Positions 9,925 through 19,605 of a stretch of 64,000 nucleotides of DNA are shown here, piece by piece (the first letter of the stretch is position 1; each line of letters opens with the position of its first letter). The stretch is taken from assembly GCA_000955785.1 (NCBI GenBank), contig JYOD01000026.1, positions 1 through 64,000 of the forward strand, in the 5' to 3' direction. This stretch comes from Burkholderiaceae bacterium 16. Its GTDB lineage: Bacteria > Pseudomonadota > Gammaproteobacteria > Burkholderiales > Burkholderiaceae. Below the pieces are notes generated by a model. It was not told the origin of the DNA. It did not search any database and saw nothing but the letters and a program-made list of their open reading frames with translations. The position numbers were made by a program, and so were the translations under genes.

Positions 9925-11256
9925 ATGAGCACGAATCAACTTTACGCGGGTTACCAGACCGAGCTGGCGGATTTCCGCCTGGCCTTCAGCCGCGGCGGCG
10001 CGTATACCGCCATCGTGCTGGTGCTGCTCGGCGTGGGACTGGACTATGGCCAGTACCCGCAGCTGCAGGCGCCGTTCGCGGTGGCGCGCGTGCTGGTGTC
10101 GCTGCTGATCGCCGGCATCGTCATGCTGTTGTACAGCACCGCGGGGCGGCGCTTCGCGCCGTGGCTGACCTTGTCATGGCTGCTGCTGCCGCAGATCATG
10201 ATCTCCTGGATGATCTGGCATACGGACGGCGTGGAGTCGCCCTACTACGTGGGGCTGAACCTGGCCATCTTCGCCTCCGGCATCGCATTGCCTTTCGGCC
10301 TGTGGCAGAACCTGGTGTTCGGGGTGCTTTCCTACCTGTTCTACCTGCTTGCCTGCCTGCTGCATTCCGGCGGCGTCGAGCCGGCCGGCACCTTTATCGT
10401 CAATTCGCTGTTCCTGCTGTTTGCCGCGGCGGCCAGCGCGGTCTATACCTTCTTCAACGAGCGGGCGCGCTTCATGCTCTTCCGCCTGAAGGCCGAAGTG
10501 GCGGAAAAGAACGCCGAGCTCGAAGTCATCAACCGCAAGCTGGTCGACATCAAGGGCCAGATGCTGCAGCAGGAAAAGATGGCCGCCATCGGTACGCTGG
10601 CCGCGGGCCTGCTGCACGAGGTCAACAACCCGGTCAACTTCTGCCTGATGGCGATCGAGGTTGCGCTGGAAGAGCCGGTAGCCAAGAATGAACCGATGCT
10701 GCAGGAGTGCCTGGTCGATGCCAAGCAGGGCATGCAACGTATCCAGCATATCGTGTCGGACCTGAAGACTTTTGCCTATCGCAAGCCCGGCGCCGAAGCC
10801 GAAGGCACGCCGTTCCTGTTCGAAAAGGCGCTCGATTCGTCAATCCGGCTGACCGCGCATGAGTTGCGCGGTGTCGCCGTCACGCGCGAGTTGCCCACCG
10901 ATACGCTGGTACTGGGCGATGAAGCGGCGGTGATCGGCGTGCTGATCAATTTGTTCTCCAATGCCGCGCTGGCCATGCGCAAGGCCGGCACGCAGAGCCC
11001 GGCGATCCACACCACGGTGAAGTGGGTCGAGCGCCGGTTGCATGTCACGGTCAAGGACAATGGCCCCGGCATCGCGTCCGAGCACCTGGCGCGCGTGTTC
11101 GAGCCGTTCTTCACGACACGTGAAGTCGGGCAGGGCCTCGGCCTGGGCCTGTCGATCAGCTACGCGGTGATCGAGCGCCATGGTGGCGTGCTGTTTGCTG
11201 AAAGCGAGCTGGGCCGGTGGGCCTCGTTCAGCTTCGACCTGCCGCGAGCCGACTGA
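9925..11256 (+). CDS. phcS: PhcS-like membrane sensor histidine kinase
   Basis: This is a 443-residue histidine kinase. Residues about 25-185 hold five or six hydrophobic helices with short loops and no large periplasmic domain, which suits sensing of a membrane-soluble ester. A coiled coil (RLKAEVAEKNAELEVINRKL) leads to the H-box with phospho-acceptor His231 in GLLHEVNNPVNF. The ATP-binding domain has DNGPGI, the F box VFEPFFTT, and GLGLGLSISYAV. In Ralstonia, PhcS detects 3-OH fatty-acid methyl esters and starts a relay that controls the LysR regulator PhcA. ATG 9925 follows the phcB stop by 22 bases. Confidence 0.9.
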   Translation: MSTNQLYAGYQTELADFRLAFSRGGAYTAIVLVLLGVGLDYGQYPQLQAPFAVARVLVSLLIAGIVMLLYSTAGRRFAPWLTLSWLLLPQIMISWMIWHTDGVESPYYVGLNLAIFASGIALPFGLWQNLVFGVLSYLFYLLACLLHSGGVEPAGTFIVNSLFLLFAAAASAVYTFFNERARFMLFRLKAEVAEKNAELEVINRKLVDIKGQMLQQEKMAAIGTLAAGLLHEVNNPVNFCLMAIEVALEEPVAKNEPMLQECLVDAKQGMQRIQHIVSDLKTFAYRKPGAEAEGTPFLFEKALDSSIRLTAHELRGVAVTRELPTDTLVLGDEAAVIGVLINLFSNAALAMRKAGTQSPAIHTTVKWVERRLHVTVKDNGPGIASEHLARVFEPFFTTREVGQGLGLGLSISYAVIERHGGVLFAESELGRWASFSFDLPRAD

Positions 11257-11264
11257 GGAACGCC

Positions 11265-12398
11265 ATGAGCGATGCCCGGCAACCGAAGCTTACCGTCCTC
11301 TACGTCGATGACGAGGAGATGGCATGCAAGTACTTCGCCCGCGCGGTTGGCACGGAGTACGAGGTGCTGGTCGCCAGCGGTGCCGATGAGGCAATCGCTG
11401 TCCTGCGCAGGGAGAGCGCGCGCGTCGCCGTGCTGGTGACGGATTTCCGCATGCCAGGCCGCAATGGCGGCGACCTGCTGCGACAGGTGGCGCTCGAGTA
11501 CCCGCAGATCGTCCGCATCCTGGTGACCGCCTATGCGGACAAAGACATGCTGTTGCAGACGGTCAACACCGGCGAGGTGTTCCGCATCCTGGAGAAGCCC
11601 CTCGAACTGGGGCAGGCGCGCGAGACGCTGCGGCTGGCGGCGGAACGTTACCGCGAGCGTTCGGTGCGCCACCAGCGCCTGATGGCGATCGACGAGACGC
11701 TCGCCTTTCTCGCCCATGAACTGAATACACCGCTGGCGGCGATCGCAAATTTTGCCCGCGGCATCGAAAGCCGGATCGCGGCGGAATACAATCCGCAGCG
11801 CCAGAGCGAGATCGGCCAGGCGGCAACGTCGATGCACGACAACGCGCAGTATTGCCTGGCCGTGATTTCGTCTTTCCTGCAGTCGGTGCGCAGCAGCGGG
11901 GGCCGGCCCAGCACGCAGCCCAATGCCAGCCGGGAAGTCACTGCCGGCGCCCTGATCGCCGCGCTGCTCGATACCTACCCGTTCGCGGGGCCGCAGCGCG
12001 AGTGGGTGCAGGTCGAGATGCAAGACGACTTTGCCGTGCGCACGCTGCCCAATTGCGTGGCGCTGGTCTTGTCGTCGCTGCTGTCCAACTCGCTGCGCGC
12101 TCTCGATGGCGTCGCCGCGCCGTCGCTGCGCTTCGTGGTGGCGGCCGAGCCCGAGGCCGCGATCCGCATTTGCGACAACGGCCCGGGCATACCGCCGGAA
12201 GTGATGGGGCGCCTATTGGTGGACCCCGTCACCACCCATGCGAGTACCGGTGGCAACGGGCTGGGCATGATTTTCTGCAACCGTGTCATGCAGTCTTTCG
12301 GTGGCGGCATCCGGATCGAGTCGACGTCCGGTGCGGGCACCACCGTAACGCTGGATTTTCCAAATACCAAGAGTCGAATGCACAGGAGTAATCGATGA
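11265..12398 (+). CDS. phcR: PhcR-like response regulator with C-terminal histidine kinase
   Basis: This 377-residue protein has reversed architecture. Residues 8-125 are a receiver domain (LYVDDEE, phospho-acceptor Asp60 in VTDFRMPG, Lys111 in LEKPLE). The rest is a kinase module with His151 in FLAHELNTPLAA, DNGPGIPP, and GGNGLGMIFCNRV. A receiver feeding into a soluble kinase rather than a DNA-binding domain is the known layout of Ralstonia PhcR. The start ATG 11265 has TGAGGAA just before it, overlapping the phcS stop region. Its end overlaps phcQ by four bases. It probably relays phosphate from PhcS. Confidence 0.9.
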   Translation: MSDARQPKLTVLYVDDEEMACKYFARAVGTEYEVLVASGADEAIAVLRRESARVAVLVTDFRMPGRNGGDLLRQVALEYPQIVRILVTAYADKDMLLQTVNTGEVFRILEKPLELGQARETLRLAAERYRERSVRHQRLMAIDETLAFLAHELNTPLAAIANFARGIESRIAAEYNPQRQSEIGQAATSMHDNAQYCLAVISSFLQSVRSSGGRPSTQPNASREVTAGALIAALLDTYPFAGPQREWVQVEMQDDFAVRTLPNCVALVLSSLLSNSLRALDGVAAPSLRFVVAAEPEAAIRICDNGPGIPPEVMGRLLVDPVTTHASTGGNGLGMIFCNRVMQSFGGGIRIESTSGAGTTVTLDFPNTKSRMHRSNR

Positions 12399-13402
12399 AC
12401 GAACCGAATGCCACGCAGGCACCATCACCGGCGATTCTGTTCGTCGATGACGAGGCGACGGCCGTCAAGTATTTCCAGCGTGCCATCGGAGCCCTGGCGC
12501 CGGTCGTGACCGGCGGCTCGGTGGAAGAAGGCAAGGCGCTGCTGGATGCGCACGCCGACAGCCTGGCGGTGCTGGTCTCCGACCAGCGGATGCCAGGCGA
12601 GTACGGCAACGAACTGCTGCGCTACGCGCGCGAGCGCTATCCGCATATCGTGCGGATCCTGACGACGGCCTACTCGGAGATCGAGCACACCGTCGCCGCG
12701 GTCAACGAAGGCCAGATCCATCGCTACATCAAGAAGCCGTGGGACATTACCGCGCTGCGCATGGAGCTCAAGCAGGCGCTTGAGATGGCTGGCCTGCGCA
12801 AGGAGCGCGACCAGTTGCTGCGCGAGAAGCTAAGCGTGCTGCAAAGGCAGACCATCGCCGCGCGCATCGGCCTGATCCGCACGCTGTCGGCCAGCCTGAT
12901 CGGCCCGGAGCGTTTCCAGCCGGTGGAAACCTACCTGGCTTCGGCCGCGCTGGCAGGCGTACAGAATCCCGAGCCGGACTGGCTGCTGATGGACTACGCC
13001 GACCTGGTGGCGGCGGAAAGCCGGCGCAGCGGCAGCTTCGGCTATGCGGTGGCGGCAAGGCTCGCGGGTCTGCGTACGCAATTCGCCGGCCGTGGCGCAG
13101 GCGATGCCGTGGCGGTACTGGCCGAGACGCTGGCCGAGGCCGGCGGGGCGGATGCGGTGCGCCGGGATGGCGATGCCCTGGTGTGGATCCAGGGTGCCGC
13201 ACTTGGCGAATACCTGGGCGAGCCGGTGGACAAGGAGGTCTCCGCGCGCCATGTGGCCTGGCTGGCCGGACTGTTGTGGCTGGATGAAGCCGGCGGGGCG
13301 CTGAAGGCCGTGCGCGAGGGCGGCTCGATTGTCTACCGCGCCGCCGAGCGCACGGCCGAGTTTTCCGCGGATCGCCTGGCGGTGTGGATCGAGCAGTTCT
13401 GA
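12395..13402 (+). CDS. phcQ: PhcQ-like response regulator
   Basis: This is a 335-residue protein. Residues 12-125 form a receiver domain (ILFVDDEA, phospho-acceptor Asp63 in VSDQRMPGEYG, Lys in IKKPWD). It has the LTTAYSEIEHTVAAVNEGQIHRYIKK pattern seen in receivers of RpfG/LqsR-like regulators. A coiled coil (ERDQLLREKLSVLQRQ) follows. The last 180 residues are Ala-rich and mostly helical, with no HTH or other output domain I recognise. In Ralstonia, PhcQ is the main regulator acting below the PhcBSR relay. The ATGA overlap with phcR and the terminator just downstream mark it as the last gene of the operon. Confidence 0.87.
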   Translation: MNEPNATQAPSPAILFVDDEATAVKYFQRAIGALAPVVTGGSVEEGKALLDAHADSLAVLVSDQRMPGEYGNELLRYARERYPHIVRILTTAYSEIEHTVAAVNEGQIHRYIKKPWDITALRMELKQALEMAGLRKERDQLLREKLSVLQRQTIAARIGLIRTLSASLIGPERFQPVETYLASAALAGVQNPEPDWLLMDYADLVAAESRRSGSFGYAVAARLAGLRTQFAGRGAGDAVAVLAETLAEAGGADAVRRDGDALVWIQGAALGEYLGEPVDKEVSARHVAWLAGLLWLDEAGGALKAVREGGSIVYRAAERTAEFSADRLAVWIEQF

Positions 13403-13444
13403 CGCGCTGGCGATATGCGGTGCCCGGATCGAAGCGGGCAGGCG

Positions 13445-13490
13445 CGGCAATGAAAAATGGGCACCCGAAGGTGCCCATTTTTCATTGCCG
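13445..13490. terminator. Bidirectional terminator between phcQ and secF
   Basis: The arms 13445-13465 and 13470-13490 are perfectly complementary over 21 bases with a CGAA tetraloop. The core is ATGGGCACC/GGTGCCCAT with A5 and T5 tracts. It serves both convergent operons. Confidence 0.93.
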
Positions 13491-13510
13491 GAGAATCCGT
13501 TGCGGGGCCG

Positions 13511-14482
13511 TCAGGCCTGCGCGCCGAAGTTCGGATCGTCGCGGTCGACGTCGCCCGGCTTCTTCTCGCCCTTGACCAGGTCCTCGCGCTTGACGCCCAG
13601 CCACATGGCCAGCGCCGCGGCAACGAACACCGAGGAGTAGATGCCGAACAAGATGCCGACGGTCAGCGCCAGTGCGAAGTAGTGCAGGGTGGGGCCGCCG
13701 AAGAAGAACATCGACAGCACCATCATTTCGGTAGAACCGTGGGTGATGATGGTCCGCGAAATGGTGCTGGTGATCGCGTTGTCGATGATCTCATGCGTGG
13801 TCATCTTGCGGTACTTGCGGAAGTTCTCGCGGATCCGGTCGAAGATCACGACCGATTCGTTGACCGAGTAGCCCAGCACCGCCAGGATCGCCGCCAGCAC
13901 CGACAGCGAGAATTCCCACTGGAAGAAGGCGAAGAAGCCCAGGATGATCACCACGTCGTGCAGGTTGGCAATGATGCCGGCGACAGCGAACTTCCACTCG
14001 AAGCGGAACGACAGGTAGATCACGATGCCGGCCACCACGCACAGCAGCGCCAGCAGGCCGTCGGTGGCCAGTTCCTTGCCGACTTGCGGGCCGACGAACT
14101 CGACACGCTGAAGCTTGACGTCCGGTGCGGCGGCCTGCAGCGCGCCCATCACCTGCTCGCTTTGCTGGGCCGAGGTGACGGGCTTGCCATCCGGGCCCTT
14201 TTGCAGGGGCAGGCGGATCATCACGTCGCGCGAGGTGCCGAAGTTCTGCACCTGCACGTCGCGGTAGCCCAGCTTGCCGACCTGGCCGCGGATATGCTCG
14301 AGATCGGCGGGCTGCTGGTAGTTGACCTCCATTACCGTGCCGCCGGTGAACTCGATCGACAGGTGCAGGCCCTTGTGCGCGAGGAAGAACACGGCGGCGG
14401 CAAACGTCAGGAAGGAAATCACGTTGAAGATCAACGCGTGCTTCATGAACGGAATGTCGCGCCGGATGCGGAAGAATTCCAT
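13511..14482 (-). CDS. secF: Protein translocase subunit SecF
   Basis: SecF pairs with SecD in the inner membrane and uses the proton gradient to pull exported proteins through SecYEG. It is 323 residues with six membrane helices: one near the N-terminus (LIFNVISFLTFAAAVFFLA), then a periplasmic domain, then five in the second half. The family motifs are IEFTGGTVMEV after helix 1 and GYSVNESVVIFDRIREN in the proton path. It lies after secD on the same strand with an 88-base gap. It is the last gene of the queA-tgt-yajC-secD-secF unit. Confidence 0.97.
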   Translation of the reverse strand: MEFFRIRRDIPFMKHALIFNVISFLTFAAAVFFLAHKGLHLSIEFTGGTVMEVNYQQPADLEHIRGQVGKLGYRDVQVQNFGTSRDVMIRLPLQKGPDGKPVTSAQQSEQVMGALQAAAPDVKLQRVEFVGPQVGKELATDGLLALLCVVAGIVIYLSFRFEWKFAVAGIIANLHDVVIILGFFAFFQWEFSLSVLAAILAVLGYSVNESVVIFDRIRENFRKYRKMTTHEIIDNAITSTISRTIITHGSTEMMVLSMFFFGGPTLHYFALALTVGILFGIYSSVFVAAALAMWLGVKREDLVKGEKKPGDVDRDDPNFGAQA

Positions 14483-14570
14483 GTTGAATCCTGTTTTATA
14501 CGGCAGCTGTGCTGCTGTTTTGTACTGCAGGTCTATGCTGGTTGGCTGCCGCGCGCGGCAGCCATGATGC

Positions 14571-16442
14571 TTACTTGGCGACGGTGCCCTGGCTGTCCGA
14601 GCCCGGCTTCCAGATCTGGCCGATCGCCACGCTTTGCAGCTTCTTCTTGCGGCCGTACCAGAGGTTGACCAGGCCGCGGTTGAAGAACACCGCCGAGAAC
14701 ATCGAGGTCATGATGCCCAGGCAGTGCACTACGGCGAAGCCGCGCACCGGGCCGGAGCCGAAGGCCAGCAGCGCCAGGCCGGCGATCAGCGTGGTCACGT
14801 TCGAGTCCAGGATGGTGGCCCAGGCGCGGTCGAAGCCGACGGAGATTGCCATCTGCGGCGAAGCGCCCGCGCGCAGTTCCTCGCGGATACGTTCGTTGAT
14901 CAGCACGTTGGCGTCGATGGCCATGCCGAGCACCAGGGCGATAGCGGCGATGCCGGGCAGCGTCAGCGTGGCCTGCAGCATCGACAGCACCGCCACCAGC
15001 AGCAGCAAGTTGACGGCCAGCGCGGCCACCGAGAACACGCCGAACAGCATGTAGTACAGCATCATGAAGACGGCGATGGCACCGAAGCCGTAGGCCACGG
15101 AGTCAAAGCCCTTCTTGATGTTGTCCGCGCCCAGCGACGGGCCGATGGTGCGTTCCTCGATGATTTCCATCGGCGCGGCCAGCGAGCCGGCGCGCAGCAG
15201 CAGGGCCAGGTCGTTGGCGGCTTCGGTGGAGTAGGAGCCGGTGATCTGGAAGCTGGAGCCGAGTTCGGACTGGATGGTCGCGACAGTCAGGACCTCGCCC
15301 TTGCCCTTCTCGAACAGCACGATGCCCATCGGCTTGCCGATGTTCTCGCGCGAGACGTCGCGCAGCACGCGGCCGCCCTGGGCGTCGAGCTTGATGTTGA
15401 CGGAGGGGCGCTGGTTCTGGTCGAAGCCGGCCGAGGCGCTTTCAATGCGGTCGCCGGTGAAGATGACCTGCTTCTTGAGCACCACCGGGGCGCCGTTGCC
15501 CTGTGTGAACAGCTCGCTGCCGAAGGGGATCGGGTCGCCCGGACGCGGGTTGCGAGGTGCCTCGGGGTCCGCCAGGCGGGCTTCCAGCGTAGCGGTGCGG
15601 CCGATGATGTCCTTGGCCTTGGCAGTGTCCTGCACGCCCGGCAGTTGTACCACGATGCGGTCGGCGCCTTGCTGCTGGATCACCGGCTCGGCCACGCCGA
15701 GTTCGTTGACCCGGTTGTGCAGGGTGGTGATGTTCTGCTTGACCGCCGCATCCTGCACCGCCTTGCGGGCAGCCTCGGTGAATACGCCGGTGATGTTGTT
15801 GCCGTCCGGGGTGAACGCCAGCTCGCGCAGGCTATCGGCCAGGATGGCACGCGCCTTGGCGGCGTCGTCGGCGCTATTGAAGCGCACCGTCAGGCGCTCG
15901 CCGTCGCGGTCGATGCCGCCATGGCGGATGCCCTTGTCGCGCAGCAGCGTGCGGGCGTCGCCGGCCAGGCTGTCGAGCTTCTTGTCGACCGCGCCCTTCA
16001 TGTCCACCTGCAGCAGGAAGTGCACGCCGCCGCGCAGGTCCAGCCCCAGGTACATCGGCAGCGCGTGCATGGCGGTGAGCCAGCGCGGCGAACCCGACAA
16101 CAGGTTGAGCGCGACCACGTAGGTGGCGTCACTGGCGTCCGGGTTGAGCGTGCGGGTCAGGATGTCCTTGGCCTTGAGTTGCTCGTCGGGCGTGCGGAAA
16201 CGTGCCTTGACCGAGCCGGACTGGCCGTTCAGGTCGAAGAACATGCCGTCGGGCTGCAGGTTGTTCTGCGCCAGGATCTGCTCGATCTGCTTCTGCATGG
16301 CCAGGTCGATCTTGACCGTGGCCTTGGCGGAGGAGACCTGCACGGCAGGTGCCTCGCCGAAGAAGTTCGGCAGCGTATAGGTGATGCCGATGGCCAGCGC
16401 CACCAGGATCACGAGGTATTTCCAAAGCGGATAACGATTCAT
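14571..16442 (-). CDS. secD: Protein translocase subunit SecD
   Basis: This is the 623-residue partner of SecF. The first helix (YLVILVALAIGITYTLPNFF) is followed by a large periplasmic region with the P1 domain, including GLDLRGGVHFLLQVD, and then five further helices. The proton-path signature GMAIDANVLINERIREEL is present near residue 510. The protein helps complete translocation and release exported proteins into the periplasm. Gene order yajC-secD-secF is the standard one. The start ATG gives MNRYPLWKYLVILV, the usual beginning of this family. Confidence 0.97.
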   Translation of the reverse strand: MNRYPLWKYLVILVALAIGITYTLPNFFGEAPAVQVSSAKATVKIDLAMQKQIEQILAQNNLQPDGMFFDLNGQSGSVKARFRTPDEQLKAKDILTRTLNPDASDATYVVALNLLSGSPRWLTAMHALPMYLGLDLRGGVHFLLQVDMKGAVDKKLDSLAGDARTLLRDKGIRHGGIDRDGERLTVRFNSADDAAKARAILADSLRELAFTPDGNNITGVFTEAARKAVQDAAVKQNITTLHNRVNELGVAEPVIQQQGADRIVVQLPGVQDTAKAKDIIGRTATLEARLADPEAPRNPRPGDPIPFGSELFTQGNGAPVVLKKQVIFTGDRIESASAGFDQNQRPSVNIKLDAQGGRVLRDVSRENIGKPMGIVLFEKGKGEVLTVATIQSELGSSFQITGSYSTEAANDLALLLRAGSLAAPMEIIEERTIGPSLGADNIKKGFDSVAYGFGAIAVFMMLYYMLFGVFSVAALAVNLLLLVAVLSMLQATLTLPGIAAIALVLGMAIDANVLINERIREELRAGASPQMAISVGFDRAWATILDSNVTTLIAGLALLAFGSGPVRGFAVVHCLGIMTSMFSAVFFNRGLVNLWYGRKKKLQSVAIGQIWKPGSDSQGTVAK

Positions 16443-16677
16443 CTTTGGCCAGTCGTTCTTCGGTTGGCGGGGCCGACGTTACCGTCAGCAGGGAGGTCGG
16501 CACCACCGCACCGGTTGGCAAACAGCCGCCTGGCATCCACGGATAACCCGGGCTGGATCAGGCGGCTGCGGGGGCACGCGCGCTAAAGGCGTGCCGGGAA
16601 GGGCGAAAAAGCAGGCTAACGAGCCGGAGATCGGTAAAAGCCGGAATATGGCAACGATCCACCCGCTATCGCGGTGC

Positions 16678-17007
16678 TCAGAGCGACTTCAGCGAGCCCT
16701 TGGGCAGCACCGTGGTGACCGCGCTCTTCTGCACCGTAATCTCGGTGCCCGCGGCGATTTCGAGGGTCACGTATTGCTCGTTGACCTTGGTGACGCGGCC
16801 AAGGATACCGCCAGCGGTGACCACTTCGTCATTCTTGGCCAGGGCTTCCATCATTGCCTTCGCTTCTTTCTGGCGCTTCATCTGCGGGCGGATCATGATG
16901 AACCACAGCACCGCGAACATCAGGATGATAGGCAGGAAACTCATCAGGCCACCCGCCGCGCCGCCGGTGACACCGGCAGTCTGGGCAAATGCGTTAGAAA
17001 TCAGCAC
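16678..17007 (-). CDS. yajC: Preprotein translocase accessory protein YajC
   Basis: This 109-residue single-span membrane protein has a helix at about residues 21-41 (LMSFLPIILMFAVLWFIMI), followed at once by the family motif RPQMKRQKE. A soluble tail carries the GGILGRVTKV segment. YajC associates with SecDF-YidC and stabilises the holo-translocon. It lies between tgt (189 bases upstream) and secD (235 bases downstream). I see no gene or clear regulatory element in either gap. Confidence 0.96.
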   Translation of the reverse strand: MLISNAFAQTAGVTGGAAGGLMSFLPIILMFAVLWFIMIRPQMKRQKEAKAMMEALAKNDEVVTAGGILGRVTKVNEQYVTLEIAAGTEITVQKSAVTTVLPKGSLKSL

Positions 17008-17195
17008 GTTGCTTCTCCGTCACAAAGTCAGTCAGTTAGTCGATCATTCTACCACCCGCTTGCAACCGCACTGCACGCCGGATAAGGGCAATTGCCGTGG
17101 TTTACGGGTTTGTTCGGAGCGCCTTGGGCGCCGCTTGCGGCAGCCGGGCACCGCTATTCGACCGGCGCCCGGCGGAAAGTTCACGCCGGCGCGGC

Positions 17196-19420
<2,225 letters not shown>

Positions 19421-19605
19421 CATGGGGGCAAAAACGGCCACTGGCCGCGCGGTGGCGCGGCTGGCATAGGTACAATCGGCGAATCCGATATTGTAAGGCT
19501 TGGGGCGGCGCGGCCGCCCGGGCGCGCATGATATCGCCTATTTGCGCCGACCCTCCCTTGCCGCCAGGCATGAACCCCGACCCGAATCCGTAGCCACGCC
19601 GCCCG

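Noticed and set aside
14634..16586. 650-codon open frame on the plus strand opposite secD
   Set aside because: It is a shadow of secD caused by high GC at third positions. The protein is His/Gln/Arg/Val-rich with no domain, and SecD on the other strand is certain.
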